15,734 nt of DNA from Oscillospiraceae bacterium (GCA_016296565.1 JAEDJB010000034.1:1-15734); one strand, 5' to 3'. Positions 1 to 7,976 are shown, counted from the first letter of the stretch. Made by a program: numbers and translations. The notes: generated by a model from the letters alone, not told the origin.

Positions 1-840
1 CTTTCCGGCGCGGGAAAGAGTTCCGCCGCCGCCTTTCTGGAGGACCTGGGGTTTTACTGCGTGGACAACCTGCCGGTGGCCCTCATCACCAGCTTTGCCG
101 GCATCTGCATGGCCGGGGCGGGCACCGGCCGGTACAGCCGGGTGGCTCTGGTCACGGACATCCGGGGCGGCCAGACCTTTGACGAGCTCTTTCAGGCCCT
201 GGACGAGCTGAAGGAGATGAAGCTGGAGTATCAGCTGCTCTTCGTGGAGGCCTCGGACGAGGTCATCATCAACCGGTACAAGGAAACCCGGCACACCCAT
301 CCCCTCACCCGCCAGGGGTACTCCCTGCCCGAGGCCGTCCAGCTGGAGCGGATGGCCCTGGAGCCGGTCCGCCGCCGGGCCAGCCACATTCTCAACTCCA
401 CCGGCCTGAACCTGTCCAAGTTCCGGGGAGAGCTGCTGCGGCTGTTCGGCATGGGGGCCCTCAACGACGCCATCACCGTGTCGGTGACCTCCTTCGGCTT
501 CAAGTATGGCATTCCCATCGACGCCGACCTGGTTTTTGACGTGCGCTTTCTCCCCAACCCCTACTACATCGCCGAGCTGAAGGAGTGCACCGGCCTGGAG
601 GAGGCGGTGCGCACCTTCCTTTTCGGCTACCGCCAGACCCACGAGTTTCTCCGGCACTTGGAGGAGCTGTTCTCCTTCCTGCTGCCCCAGTATGTGGAGG
701 AGGGCAAGTCCTCGTTGGTGATCGCCATCGGCTGCACCGGGGGCCACCACCGCTCGGTGGCCATCGCCCACGCCCTCACGGAGTTTATCCGCCAGAAGGG
801 CTACCGGGTGGAGGAGCAGCACCGGGATATGGGGCGCTGA
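1..840 (+). CDS. rapZ: RNase adapter / nucleotide-binding protein RapZ (YvcJ family), 5' end missing
   Basis: The frame is open from base 1, so the gene starts left of the window. The first visible residues are LSGAGKS, the Walker A P-loop, which in this family lies about 10-20 residues from the N-terminus, so only a short piece is missing. Next comes YCVDNLP, and the C-terminal half has DVRFLPNPYY and GCTGGHHRSV, both hallmarks of RapZ/YvcJ. The family binds ATP/GTP. In E. coli RapZ guides RNase E to the GlmZ small RNA; in Bacillus YvcJ affects competence and its RNA role is less clear, so the exact function here is inferred. It ends 24 bases before whiA and is probably cotranscribed. In Bacillus yvcK lies between these two genes; here it does not. 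About 279 residues are visible. Confidence 0.95.
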   Translation, partial: LSGAGKSSAAAFLEDLGFYCVDNLPVALITSFAGICMAGAGTGRYSRVALVTDIRGGQTFDELFQALDELKEMKLEYQLLFVEASDEVIINRYKETRHTHPLTRQGYSLPEAVQLERMALEPVRRRASHILNSTGLNLSKFRGELLRLFGMGALNDAITVSVTSFGFKYGIPIDADLVFDVRFLPNPYYIAELKECTGLEEAVRTFLFGYRQTHEFLRHLEELFSFLLPQYVEEGKSSLVIAIGCTGGHHRSVAIAHALTEFIRQKGYRVEEQHRDMGR

Positions 841-864
841 CCCCGCGGAACAGGAGGTACCGCC

Positions 865-1773
865 ATGTCATTTGCCAGCGACGTGAAAACCGAGCTGTGC
901 CGGGGAAAGCTTTCCCGGAAATGCTGCGCCCAGGCGGAGGCCTGCGGGGTGCTGCTTTACTGCAACCAGTTTTCCCTCCAGCAGGTGAAGATCGTCACCG
1001 AGTCCCCCGCCTTCAGCCAGCGGCTCTCCCCCCTTTTCCACAAGGCCTTCGGCCTGTCCTTCGACGAAAAGGGGGACCCCGGCGGCTCGGGCAAGCGGAT
1101 CTTCACCATCACCCACCCGGAGAAGCTGGCCCACATCTGGGACGTCTGCGCCTTCGACCCCGGGGGACCGGCCCACCACATCAACTTCGGCCTGCTGGAG
1201 GAGACCCACTGCCGCCAGGCCTTTCTCCGGGGGGCTTTCCTGTCAGGGGGCTCGGTGACCGACCCCCAGAAGGGCTACCACCTGGAGCTGGCCACCACCC
1301 ACCGCAGCGTCAGCCGGGAGCTCACCGCCCTGCTGCTGGAGATGGGCTACGCCCCCAAGGAGGCCACCCGGAAGGCCAATTACATCACCTATTTTAAGCA
1401 GAGCGAGGCCATCGAGGACCTGCTCACCGCCATCGGCGCGCCGGTGTCCGCCATGGAGCTGATGAACGCCAAGGCGGAAAAGCTCCTGCGCAATGGGGTG
1501 AACCGCCGGGTCAACTGCGAGGCCGCCAACGTGGACAAAACCGTGGACGCCGCCATGGAGCAGCGCCGGGCCATCCAGGTTCTCCGGCAGGCGGGGGTGC
1601 TGGACACCCTCAGCCCCAAGCTGCGGGAGGCCGCCCAGCTGCGGGAGGCAAACCCGGAGCTCTCCCTGTCCCAGCTGGCGGACCTGTGCGACCCCCCGGT
1701 GACCAAGTCCTCCCTGAGCCACCGCCTGCGAAAGCTCATCGCCCTGAGCAAGCAGACGGAGGAAGAAGCGTGA
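865..1773 (+). CDS. whiA: WhiA-family DNA-binding protein
   Basis: 302 residues, the usual length. WhiA combines a degenerate LAGLIDADG homing-endonuclease fold with a C-terminal helix-turn-helix. Here the N-terminus MSFASDVKTELCR is the typical WhiA start, FLRGAFLSGGSV near residue 120 is the LAGLIDADG-like helix, and RRVNCEAANVDKT near 213-225 leads into the HTH region (about 234-297). The ATG is fixed by AGGAGG at 852-857, seven bases upstream. In Streptomyces WhiA controls sporulation septation; in Bacillus it is nucleoid-associated and influences division and chromosome segregation. It follows rapZ by 24 bases in the same direction, the widely conserved rapZ-(yvcK)-whiA arrangement. A paired-hairpin repeat begins 30 bases after its stop. 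Confidence 0.95.
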   Translation: MSFASDVKTELCRGKLSRKCCAQAEACGVLLYCNQFSLQQVKIVTESPAFSQRLSPLFHKAFGLSFDEKGDPGGSGKRIFTITHPEKLAHIWDVCAFDPGGPAHHINFGLLEETHCRQAFLRGAFLSGGSVTDPQKGYHLELATTHRSVSRELTALLLEMGYAPKEATRKANYITYFKQSEAIEDLLTAIGAPVSAMELMNAKAEKLLRNGVNRRVNCEAANVDKTVDAAMEQRRAIQVLRQAGVLDTLSPKLREAAQLREANPELSLSQLADLCDPPVTKSSLSHRLRKLIALSKQTEEEA

Positions 1774-1802
1774 GCAAGGTTTCCTTATCTCTCCCACTCC
1801 CT

Positions 1803-1877
1803 GTAGGGGCGGTCTGTGACCGCCCGTCCAACGCCGCTATATCCTCCAGGTTTCGGGCGAACACAGTTCGCCCCTAC
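1803..1877. repeat. Paired-hairpin palindromic repeat, copy 1 (75 bp)
   Basis: Two 24-nt arms flank a 27-nt spacer. The outer ends are inverted repeats, GTAGGGGCG at 1803-1811 and CGCCCCTAC at 1869-1877. Each arm is itself a hairpin with a perfect 8-bp stem: GGGCGGTC-TGT-GACCGCCC on the left and GGGCGAAC-ACA-GTTCGCCC on the right. The same two arms recur in opposite orientation at 12699-12773 with a different spacer. It lies in the gap between whiA and the next gene, with no coding capacity of its own. It resembles REP/MITE-like intergenic palindromes. Confidence 0.85.
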
Positions 1878-1925
1878 GGAGATAAATCCATATCATTACA
1901 CACATAAATAAAAGGAGACAACACC

Positions 1926-2363
1926 ATGAATCGTTACGAGCAAGCTATGGCATACCACAAGAAGGGCTTCAACTGCGCCCAGTCCGTTCTGGCCGCCTGC
2001 ACTGACGTAAACCACCTCACCGAGCAGGCCTGCTTTGACCTGGGGGCCGGCTTCGGGGCCGGGGCCTTCACCGGGGAGCTGTGCGGCGCCATCTCCGGGG
2101 CCATCATGACCCTGGGCATGTGCACCCCCGTGGACCCCCAGGACCCCGTGGGCAGCAAGCGCCGCACCGGCGCCCTCTCCAAGGAGTTCCAGGCCCGCTT
2201 CCAGGAGAAGTTCGGGAACCTCCGCTGCGCTCCCCTGCTGAAAACCGAGATCTCCCCCGAATCCTCCCCCGCCGCCCAGGCGGTGGGTACCACCAACCGC
2301 TGCGAGATCCTCATCCTCTCCGCCCTGGAGATCCTGGAGGACATGCTGGCAGAAAGGAAGTAA
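1926..2363 (+). CDS. C_GCAxxG_C_C family protein (putative redox/metal cysteine protein)
   Basis: 145 residues. The family pattern is visible: FNCAQSVL near residues 15-22 (C17), a glycine-rich stretch GAGFGAGAFTG, then C53 in CGAISGAIM, followed by C101 and C126. Proteins of this family carry conserved cysteines and are thought to bind metal or take part in redox chemistry, but no reaction is established, so no function is claimed. No signal peptide or obvious membrane anchor is visible. The ATG has AAAGGAGA at 1911-1918. Its TAA ends only four bases before the dnaE ATG, and the dnaE ribosome site lies inside its last codons, so the two genes are probably translationally coupled. A hairpin repeat lies upstream; no clear promoter was found there. 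Confidence 0.85.
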   Translation: MNRYEQAMAYHKKGFNCAQSVLAACTDVNHLTEQACFDLGAGFGAGAFTGELCGAISGAIMTLGMCTPVDPQDPVGSKRRTGALSKEFQARFQEKFGNLRCAPLLKTEISPESSPAAQAVGTTNRCEILILSALEILEDMLAERK

Positions 2364-2367
2364 GTCT

Positions 2368-5300
2368 ATGGCCTTTGTCCACCTCCACGTTCACTCGGAG
2401 TTCAGCCTGCTGGACGGCGCCTGCCGCATCCAGGGGCTCATTCAGCGCGCCCAGGAGCTGGGCCAGACCGCCATTGCCGTCACCGACCACGGGGTCATGT
2501 ACGGGGCGGTGGACTTCTACAAGGCCGCCAAGGCCGCGGGGATCAAGCCCATCATCGGCTGCGAGGTCTATGTGGCCCCCCGCACCCGGTTCGACCGGGT
2601 CCACGAGCTGGACGACCGCCCCCGCCACCTGGTGCTCCTCTGCCGGAACCAGGAGGGGTACCAGAACCTGTGCGCCCTGGTGAGCCGGGGCTTCACCGAG
2701 GGCTTTTACGGCAAGCCCCGGGTGGACATGGAGCTGCTGCGCCGGTACCACGGGGGGCTCATCGCCCTGTCCGCCTGCCTGGCCGGGGAGCTGCCCCAGC
2801 GGCTGCTGAACGGGGACTACGAGGGGGCCAAGGCCCACGCCCTGGAGATGCGGGACCTCTTCGGGGCGGACAGCTACTATCTGGAGCTTCAGGACCACGG
2901 CATCCCCGCCCAGAAGGAAGTGGCCCGGAGCATCCTGAAGCTCCACCAGGAGACGGGCATCCCCCTGGTGGTCACCAACGACGCCCACTACCTCACCCGG
3001 AAGGACGCCGCCATCCAGGACGTGCTCATGTGCGTGCAGATGGGCAAGACCGTGGAGGACCCCAACCGGATGCGGTTTGAGACCGACGAGTTCTACCTGA
3101 AATCCGAAGAGGAGATGGCTGCCCTCTTCCCCGACTGGCCCGAGGCGGTGGAAAACACCGTGAAAATTGCCGAGGCCTGCAATGTGGACTTCCAGTTCGG
3201 GGTCTACCACCTGCCGGAATTCAAGCTCCCGGCGGGGTACACCGACGGGGACGCCTACTTTGAAACCCTCTGCCGCCAGGGCTTTGAAAAGCGCTACCCC
3301 AACGGGAGCGAGGAATACAAGCAGCAATTGGAATACGAAATGGCCATGATCCGCCGGATGGGCTTTGTGGAGTACTTCCTCATCGTCTCCGACTTCATCG
3401 GCTACGCCAAGAGCCAGGACATCCCCGTGGGTCCGGGCCGGGGCTCCGCCGCCGGGTCCATGGTGGCCTACTGCCTGTATATTACCGACATTGACCCCAT
3501 GAAATACTCCCTGTATTTCGAGCGGTTCTTAAACCCCGAGCGGGTGTCCATGCCCGATATCGACGTGGACTTCTGCTACCGCCGCCGGGGGGAGGTCATC
3601 GACTACGTGAACCGGAAATACGGCTCGGACCATGTGGCCCAGATCGTCACCTTCGGCACCATGGCCGCCAAGGGGGCCATCCGGGACGTGGGCCGGGCCC
3701 TGAACGTGCCCTACGCCCAGGTGGACGCCATCGCCAAGCAGGTGCCCAACACCCTGCACATCACCCTGGAGGCCGCCCTGACCCTCTCCAAGCCCCTGCG
3801 GGAGATGTACGAGAGCGACCCGGTGGTGCAGAAGGTCATCGACACCGCCAAGGGGCTGGAGGGCATGCCCCGCCACGCCTCCACCCACGCCGCCGGGGTG
3901 GTGATCACCCGCAATCCGGTGGACACCTACGTTCCCCTGGCGAAAAACGACGAGGCCGTGGTCACCCAGTACACCATGACCACCCTGGAGGAGCTGGGGC
4001 TGCTGAAAATGGACTTTCTGGCCCTGCGGAACCTGACCGTTCTGGACGACGCGGTGCAGCTGGTGAAGGCCCACACCCCGGACTTCTCCCTCTCCGCCGT
4101 GCCGGACGATGACCCGGAGACCTTCCGGATGCTCTCCGACGGCAAGACCTGCGGGGTGTTCCAGATGGAATCGGCGGGCATGACCGGGGTGTGCGTGGGC
4201 CTGAAGCCCAAGGACATTGAGGACATCACCGCCATCATCGCCCTCTACCGGCCGGGGCCCATGGACTCCATCCCCCGGTTTATCGCCTCCAAGCACAACC
4301 CGGACAACATCACCTACAAGCACCCTGCCCTGGTGCCCATCCTGTCCAACACCTACGGGTGCATCGTCTACCAGGAGCAGGTCATCGAAATTTTCCGCCG
4401 GCTGGCGGGGTACTCCCTGGGCCAGGCCGACATGGTCCGCCGGGCCATGTCCAAGAAGAAGCTGAAGGACATCCAGCGGGAGCGGGAGGCCTTCCTCCAC
4501 GGAGACCCGGACCGGAACATCACCGGCTGCATCGCCAACGGCATTCCCCGGGAAATCGCCGAGAGCATCTATGACGAGATCACCGACTTTGCCAACTACG
4601 CCTTCAACAAGGCCCACGCGGTGTGCTACGCGGTGGTGGCCTACCAGACCGCCTGGTTCAAGTGCCACTATCCCCAGGAGTACATGGCGGCCCTGCTCAC
4701 CTCGGTGCTGGACTCCCAGGGGAAAATCGCCGAGTACATTGCCGAGTGCCGCAGCCTGGGCATCCGCCTGCTGCCCCCGGACATCAACCAGTCCGGCCCC
4801 CACTTCACCGTGGCGGGGAAGGACATCCGCTTCGGCCTGGCCGCCCTCAAGGGGGTGGGCCGGGGCTTTACCAACCAGGTGCTGGCCGAGCGCCAGGCCA
4901 ATGGCCCCTTCACCTCCTTCCCCGACTTCTGCCGCCGCCTGCTGGACTCCGACCTGAACAAGCGGGTGCTGGAGAGCCTCATCCGGGCGGGAGCCTTCGA
5001 CGCCATGGGCATCCGCCGCTCCCAGCTGCTGGACGCCTACGAGCAGCTGCTGGACGGCCTGGCCCGGAACAAGCGGAAGAACCTGGAGGGGCAGTTTGAC
5101 CTCTTCTCCCTGGGGGGCCAGCAGGCCGAGCCGGTGGAGCTGGTGCTCCGGGACATCCCCGAGTTCTCCCCCCAGGAGCTCATGAGTATGGAGAAGGAGG
5201 TCACCGGCCTGTACCTCTCCGGCCACCCCATGGACGCTTACCGGGACCTGGTCCGCAGCCAGGGGGCGGTGTCCATCCTCAGTATTCTGGAGGACTTCGC

Positions 5301-5826
5301 CCAGGCCGACGGCCCCACCCAGTTCCAGGACGGCCAGCGGGTGGTGATCGCCGGGGTGGTGGCCGCCTCCAAGACCAAGACCACCAAAAACAACTCCCTC
5401 ATGGCCTACGTGACCCTGGAGGACGACACCGGCTCCATGGAGCTTTTGGCCTTCTCCCGGGTGCTGGAGGAGAGCGGCAGCTACCTCCAGGCCAACACCC
5501 CCATTCTGGTCACCGGGCGGATCTCCGTCCGGGACGAGAACGCCCCTCAGCTCATGTGCGACCGGGTCACCCCCCTGTCCCAGGCCAGCGCCCCCGCCCC
5601 CACACCCCAGGTCCGCCGGGGAAAGCTCTACCTGCGCTTTGACCGGGAGGATACCCCCTGGCTTCAGCGGGTGAAAAACCTGTTCACCCTGTTTCCCGGG
5701 GAAAACCAGGCGGTCCTCTACTTTGCCGACACCAAGCGCCGCCTGGGTGCCAGGTGCCTGCTCCACGAGGCCCTCATCCAGGAGTTGGAGGAGCTGCTGG
5801 GGAAGGAGAATGTGGTGGTAAAGTAG
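2368..5826 (+). CDS. dnaE: DNA polymerase III subunit alpha (DnaE)
   Basis: 1152 residues, full family length. Replicative or lesion-tolerant DNA polymerase acting in the cytoplasm. Domains in order: an N-terminal PHP domain with intact-looking metal ligands (H7 and H9 in HLHVHS, D40-H41 in TDHG, E66 in GCEVYV, later TNDAHYL); the polymerase core with GPGRGSAAGSM and the catalytic aspartates D399 and D401 in PDIDVDF and D549 in KMDFL; GVFQMES, YRPGPMDSIPRF and ANYAFNKAHAVCYA in fingers and thumb; a helix-hairpin-helix region; and an OB fold around 990-1070 (VVIAGVVAASKTK). Retention of PHP ligands suggests possible pyrophosphatase or exonuclease activity. The weak site AAAGGAAG lies inside the preceding gene, pointing to coupling. 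The TAG stop is embedded in a hairpin repeat. Clostridia usually also have PolC; it is not in this window. Confidence 0.97.
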   Translation: MAFVHLHVHSEFSLLDGACRIQGLIQRAQELGQTAIAVTDHGVMYGAVDFYKAAKAAGIKPIIGCEVYVAPRTRFDRVHELDDRPRHLVLLCRNQEGYQNLCALVSRGFTEGFYGKPRVDMELLRRYHGGLIALSACLAGELPQRLLNGDYEGAKAHALEMRDLFGADSYYLELQDHGIPAQKEVARSILKLHQETGIPLVVTNDAHYLTRKDAAIQDVLMCVQMGKTVEDPNRMRFETDEFYLKSEEEMAALFPDWPEAVENTVKIAEACNVDFQFGVYHLPEFKLPAGYTDGDAYFETLCRQGFEKRYPNGSEEYKQQLEYEMAMIRRMGFVEYFLIVSDFIGYAKSQDIPVGPGRGSAAGSMVAYCLYITDIDPMKYSLYFERFLNPERVSMPDIDVDFCYRRRGEVIDYVNRKYGSDHVAQIVTFGTMAAKGAIRDVGRALNVPYAQVDAIAKQVPNTLHITLEAALTLSKPLREMYESDPVVQKVIDTAKGLEGMPRHASTHAAGVVITRNPVDTYVPLAKNDEAVVTQYTMTTLEELGLLKMDFLALRNLTVLDDAVQLVKAHTPDFSLSAVPDDDPETFRMLSDGKTCGVFQMESAGMTGVCVGLKPKDIEDITAIIALYRPGPMDSIPRFIASKHNPDNITYKHPALVPILSNTYGCIVYQEQVIEIFRRLAGYSLGQADMVRRAMSKKKLKDIQREREAFLHGDPDRNITGCIANGIPREIAESIYDEITDFANYAFNKAHAVCYAVVAYQTAWFKCHYPQEYMAALLTSVLDSQGKIAEYIAECRSLGIRLLPPDINQSGPHFTVAGKDIRFGLAALKGVGRGFTNQVLAERQANGPFTSFPDFCRRLLDSDLNKRVLESLIRAGAFDAMGIRRSQLLDAYEQLLDGLARNKRKNLEGQFDLFSLGGQQAEPVELVLRDIPEFSPQELMSMEKEVTGLYLSGHPMDAYRDLVRSQGAVSILSILEDFAQADGPTQFQDGQRVVIAGVVAASKTKTTKNNSLMAYVTLEDDTGSMELLAFSRVLEESGSYLQANTPILVTGRISVRDENAPQLMCDRVTPLSQASAPAPTPQVRRGKLYLRFDREDTPWLQRVKNLFTLFPGENQAVLYFADTKRRLGARCLLHEALIQELEELLGKENVVVK

Positions 5827-5903
5827 GGCGGGGTCCCCTGACCCCGCCGCCCACACCGCAATGATCCCAGCGTCCCCGGCGGGATGTGGGCATCCCGCCC
5901 TAC
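5823..5903. repeat. Paired-hairpin palindromic repeat, copy 2 (81 bp), overlapping the dnaE stop
   Basis: Same architecture as copy 1 with different stems. The outer inverted repeat is GTAGGGCGGG (5823-5832) with CCCGCCCTAC (5894-5903). The left hairpin is GGCGGGGTC-CCCT-GACCCCGCC (5827-5848) and the right is GGCGGGATG-TGGG-CATCCCGCC (5878-5899), each with a perfect 9-bp stem. The dnaE TAG stop (5824-5826) lies inside the first five bases of the element. The stems differ from copy 1 on both sides while pairing is kept, so the shape is conserved more than the sequence. Confidence 0.75.
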
Positions 5904-5923
5904 ACCCATGGTCCCAGGTTATT

Positions 5924-5967
5924 GTAGGGGCGGCTATCAGCCGCCGGCCAGCGCCGCGATACCCCTC
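5924..5967. repeat. Half copy of the paired-hairpin repeat in the cls leader
   Basis: GTAGGGGCGGCT begins at 5924 and forms a 7-bp hairpin GGCGGCT-ATC-AGCCGCC (5929-5945). The following 22 bases match the spacer of copy 1 (1826-1847) at 16 positions, including CGCCGC and ATA. The right arm is absent, and the sequence runs directly into the ribosome site of the cardiolipin synthase gene. It looks like a truncated or solo-arm element. Confidence 0.6.
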
Positions 5968-5982
5968 GGAAGGAGGTGCTCC

Positions 5983-7509
5983 ATGAAACGCGTCCAAACC
6001 GTCCTTTCTCCCCACCGGCAGCGGGTTTTTCTGGTTGTGCTCAGTATCCTGCTGCAGCTGGGGCTGTTTTTGGCCATTTTCCTCTCCTTTAACCAGTTTT
6101 TCGTCTATTTCTACTGGTTCTTCCTGCTCATCAGCGTGGTGGTCTCCCTGTATATCTCCTCCCGAAAGACCAAGCTGGCCTACAAAATCGCCTGGATCAT
6201 CCCCATCCTGCTGGTGCCTGTCATGGGTGGCGTCATGTACCTGATCCTGGGGGGCAGCCGGAAGCTGAAGTTCCAGCGGAGCGAAGCCCTCCGGGCCTTC
6301 CGCAGGCAGCTGCTCACCGCCCCGGAGCCGGAGGATCTGGAGCAATACGGCCCGGACGCCCTCCAGCAGATCCGCTACCTCCGCCGGGCCGCCCTCTGCC
6401 CCGCCTATACGAACACCGAAACCCGGTATTTCCCCTCGGGGGAGGCCTTCTTCCCTGCCTTCCTGGAGGCCCTGGAGCAGGCCCAACAGTATATCTTCCT
6501 GGAGTACTTCATCATCGCCGAGGGCGCCATGTGGTCCCAGACCCTGGAGGTTCTCCGCCGGAAAGCGGCGGAGGGGGTAGACGTGCGGGTGATTTACGAC
6601 GGGGTGGGCTCCGCCGCCACCCTGCCGGAGGACTACCCCGAGACCCTGGCGGCCATGGGCATCCACTGCCGCCCCTTCCACCCCTTCCTGCCGGTGCTGT
6701 CCATCCACCAGAACAACCGGGACCACCGGAAGCTCTGCGTCATCGACGGGGAAACCGGCTTTGTCAGCGGCCTGAACCTGGCCGACGAGTACATCGGCCG
6801 GCTGGTGCGCTTCGGAGTGTGGAAGGACAACGCCCTGCTCCTGCGGGGTCCGGCGGTGTGGAGCCTGACGGTCTTTTTCCTCACCATGTGGGACGACCAC
6901 CAGCCCGTCCCCTCGGACTATGCCCATTTCCGGCCCAAGCCCTTCCCCCTGTCCGCCGCCCCGGGCATCGTGGTGCCCTACGCGGACACCCCCTTCCCTG
7001 AGGACACCATCTGCGCCGACCTGCACTTGCAGATGATTACCAAGGCCAAGCGCTACCTCTACCTGACCACCCCCTACCTGGTGATCGACGAGACCCTCTC
7101 CGCCGCCCTGTGCACCGCCGCCCGGTCCGGGGTGGACGTGCGCATCATGACCCCCCACATCCCCGACAAGAAGGTGGTCTTTGCCGTCACCCAGTCCAAC
7201 TACCCCGCCCTGCTGGAGGCCGGCGCCAGGATCTTCGAGTTTACCCCCGGCTTTCTCCACAGCAAAACCGTGGTGGCCGACGACCTGTACGCCTCCGTGG
7301 GCAGCTGCAACCTGGACTACCGCAGCTTCTACCTGCAGTTTGAAAACGGCGCGTGGATGTGCGGCACCCCTGCCGTTGCCGGGGTGCGGGACGACTTTCT
7401 CTCCACCATGGACCGGTGCCGGGAGATCACCCTGGCCGACTGCCGGGTCCGCTCCCCCCTCACCCGGCTGCTCCACTCCGTATACCGGCTGTTCTCCCCG
7501 CTGTTTTAA
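5983..7509 (+). CDS. cls: Cardiolipin synthase (phospholipase D superfamily)
   Basis: 508 residues. Joins two phosphatidylglycerol molecules into cardiolipin plus glycerol at the cytoplasmic membrane. The N-terminus has hydrophobic stretches around residues 11-33, 38-56 and 65-88 (the PLDc_N region). Both HxKxxxxD catalytic motifs are present: H248-K250-D255 in HRKLCVID and H426-K428-D433 in HSKTVVAD, followed by GSCNLDYRSF. I chose the ATG at 5983, not an upstream GTG in the same frame at 5884, because AGGAGG at 5971-5976 sits six bases before it and the extra 33 residues would be translated from the hairpin repeats. No promoter is evident between dnaE and this gene, so it may be read from upstream or from a promoter I cannot recognise. 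Clostridia often carry several cls paralogues. Confidence 0.93.
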   Translation: MKRVQTVLSPHRQRVFLVVLSILLQLGLFLAIFLSFNQFFVYFYWFFLLISVVVSLYISSRKTKLAYKIAWIIPILLVPVMGGVMYLILGGSRKLKFQRSEALRAFRRQLLTAPEPEDLEQYGPDALQQIRYLRRAALCPAYTNTETRYFPSGEAFFPAFLEALEQAQQYIFLEYFIIAEGAMWSQTLEVLRRKAAEGVDVRVIYDGVGSAATLPEDYPETLAAMGIHCRPFHPFLPVLSIHQNNRDHRKLCVIDGETGFVSGLNLADEYIGRLVRFGVWKDNALLLRGPAVWSLTVFFLTMWDDHQPVPSDYAHFRPKPFPLSAAPGIVVPYADTPFPEDTICADLHLQMITKAKRYLYLTTPYLVIDETLSAALCTAARSGVDVRIMTPHIPDKKVVFAVTQSNYPALLEAGARIFEFTPGFLHSKTVVADDLYASVGSCNLDYRSFYLQFENGAWMCGTPAVAGVRDDFLSTMDRCREITLADCRVRSPLTRLLHSVYRLFSPLF

Positions 7510-7521
7510 ATTATTTTATTT

Positions 7522-7544
7522 GCAAGGGAAACTTTTTCTCTTGC
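7522..7544 (+). terminator. Weak hairpin after cls, possible transcript end
   Basis: GCAAGGGA (7522-7529) pairs with TCTCTTGC (7537-7544), 8 bp including one G-U pair, 12 bases after the cls stop. No U-tract follows directly; T-runs appear only from about 7570. It is a poor intrinsic terminator by sequence but the only candidate at the cls 3' end. Confidence 0.3.
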
Positions 7545-7586
7545 ACTATCTTCCCATAATTCCTCTTGGTTTTTTAACTTTTCCCC

Positions 7587-7615
7587 TTGTATTTTTATCT
7601 TTTTTGCTGTATACT
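7587..7615 (+). promoter_or_regulatory. Sigma-A-type promoter for the small coiled-coil gene
   Basis: TTGTAT at 7587-7592 and TATACT at 7610-7615 with a 17-base spacer, in an AT-rich stretch. The predicted start falls near 7621. This rules out the ATG at 7620 as a normal start and favours the ATG at 7647. Confidence 0.65.
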
Positions 7616-7646
7616 CTCTATGAATCGCAAGAAAGAGGCGAACAGC

Positions 7647-7892
7647 ATGCACAAGAAAGAGGATCTTCTGGTCCTCTCCGCTGTACGGCTTCACGCCCTA
7701 GATCAAGCGCTGAAAGAAGCGGAAGAGGACCTTCGCCGGCTCACCGCGGCGAACACCCCTCAGGATTCCCCGGAGTACCAGGCACTGAGCCGTCAGATCC
7801 AGCGGCTGCGCGACAAGCGGGACGACATGGACCGCAGGCATCTGACTTTGTGGATGGAGATCTTAACCAACCGGAAAACCCACGAATCCTGA
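7647..7892 (+). CDS. Small charged coiled-coil protein, unassigned
   Basis: 81 residues, not recognised as a known family. Residues 1-34 and 43-73 are rich in Leu, Glu, Arg and Lys with heptad-like spacing (LHALDQALKEAEEDLRRL and ALSRQIQRLRDKRDDMDRR), separated by a Thr/Pro/Asp turn near 35-42. This suggests a two-helix hairpin or dimeric coiled coil. There is no signal peptide or membrane segment. The start at 7647 is preferred over an in-frame ATG at 7620 because GAGG lies about eight bases upstream and the promoter's predicted start is near 7621. It is monocistronic, stands between cls and the convergent DUF4364 gene, and is followed by two hairpins. A soluble regulatory or structural role is possible but not shown. 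Confidence 0.7.
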   Translation: MHKKEDLLVLSAVRLHALDQALKEAEEDLRRLTAANTPQDSPEYQALSRQIQRLRDKRDDMDRRHLTLWMEILTNRKTHES

Positions 7893-7912
7893 CCCCCCAA
7901 CTTCCCCCTCGC

Positions 7913-7931
7913 AAAACAGCCCCCCTGTTTT
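7913..7931 (+). terminator. Candidate terminator hairpin after the small gene
   Basis: AAAACAG (7913-7919) pairs with CTGTTTT (7925-7931) around a five-C loop, followed by CCTTTT. The stem is short and AT-rich, so it is only a candidate; the stronger stem at 7977-8016 may do the work. Confidence 0.35.
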
Positions 7932-7976
7932 CCTTTTGGCAGGGAGGCTGGTGGTCTTTTATAAATATTGAACTGA

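Noticed and set aside
2311..3327. A 338-residue open frame on the minus strand
   Set aside because: Antisense to the start of dnaE; composition is that of a shadow frame.
3529..7476. A 1315-residue open frame on the minus strand
   Set aside because: It lies antisense to dnaE and cls, both clearly real. Its predicted protein is a low-complexity run rich in G, H, V, L, Q and D, typical of the mirror frame of GC-rich genes.
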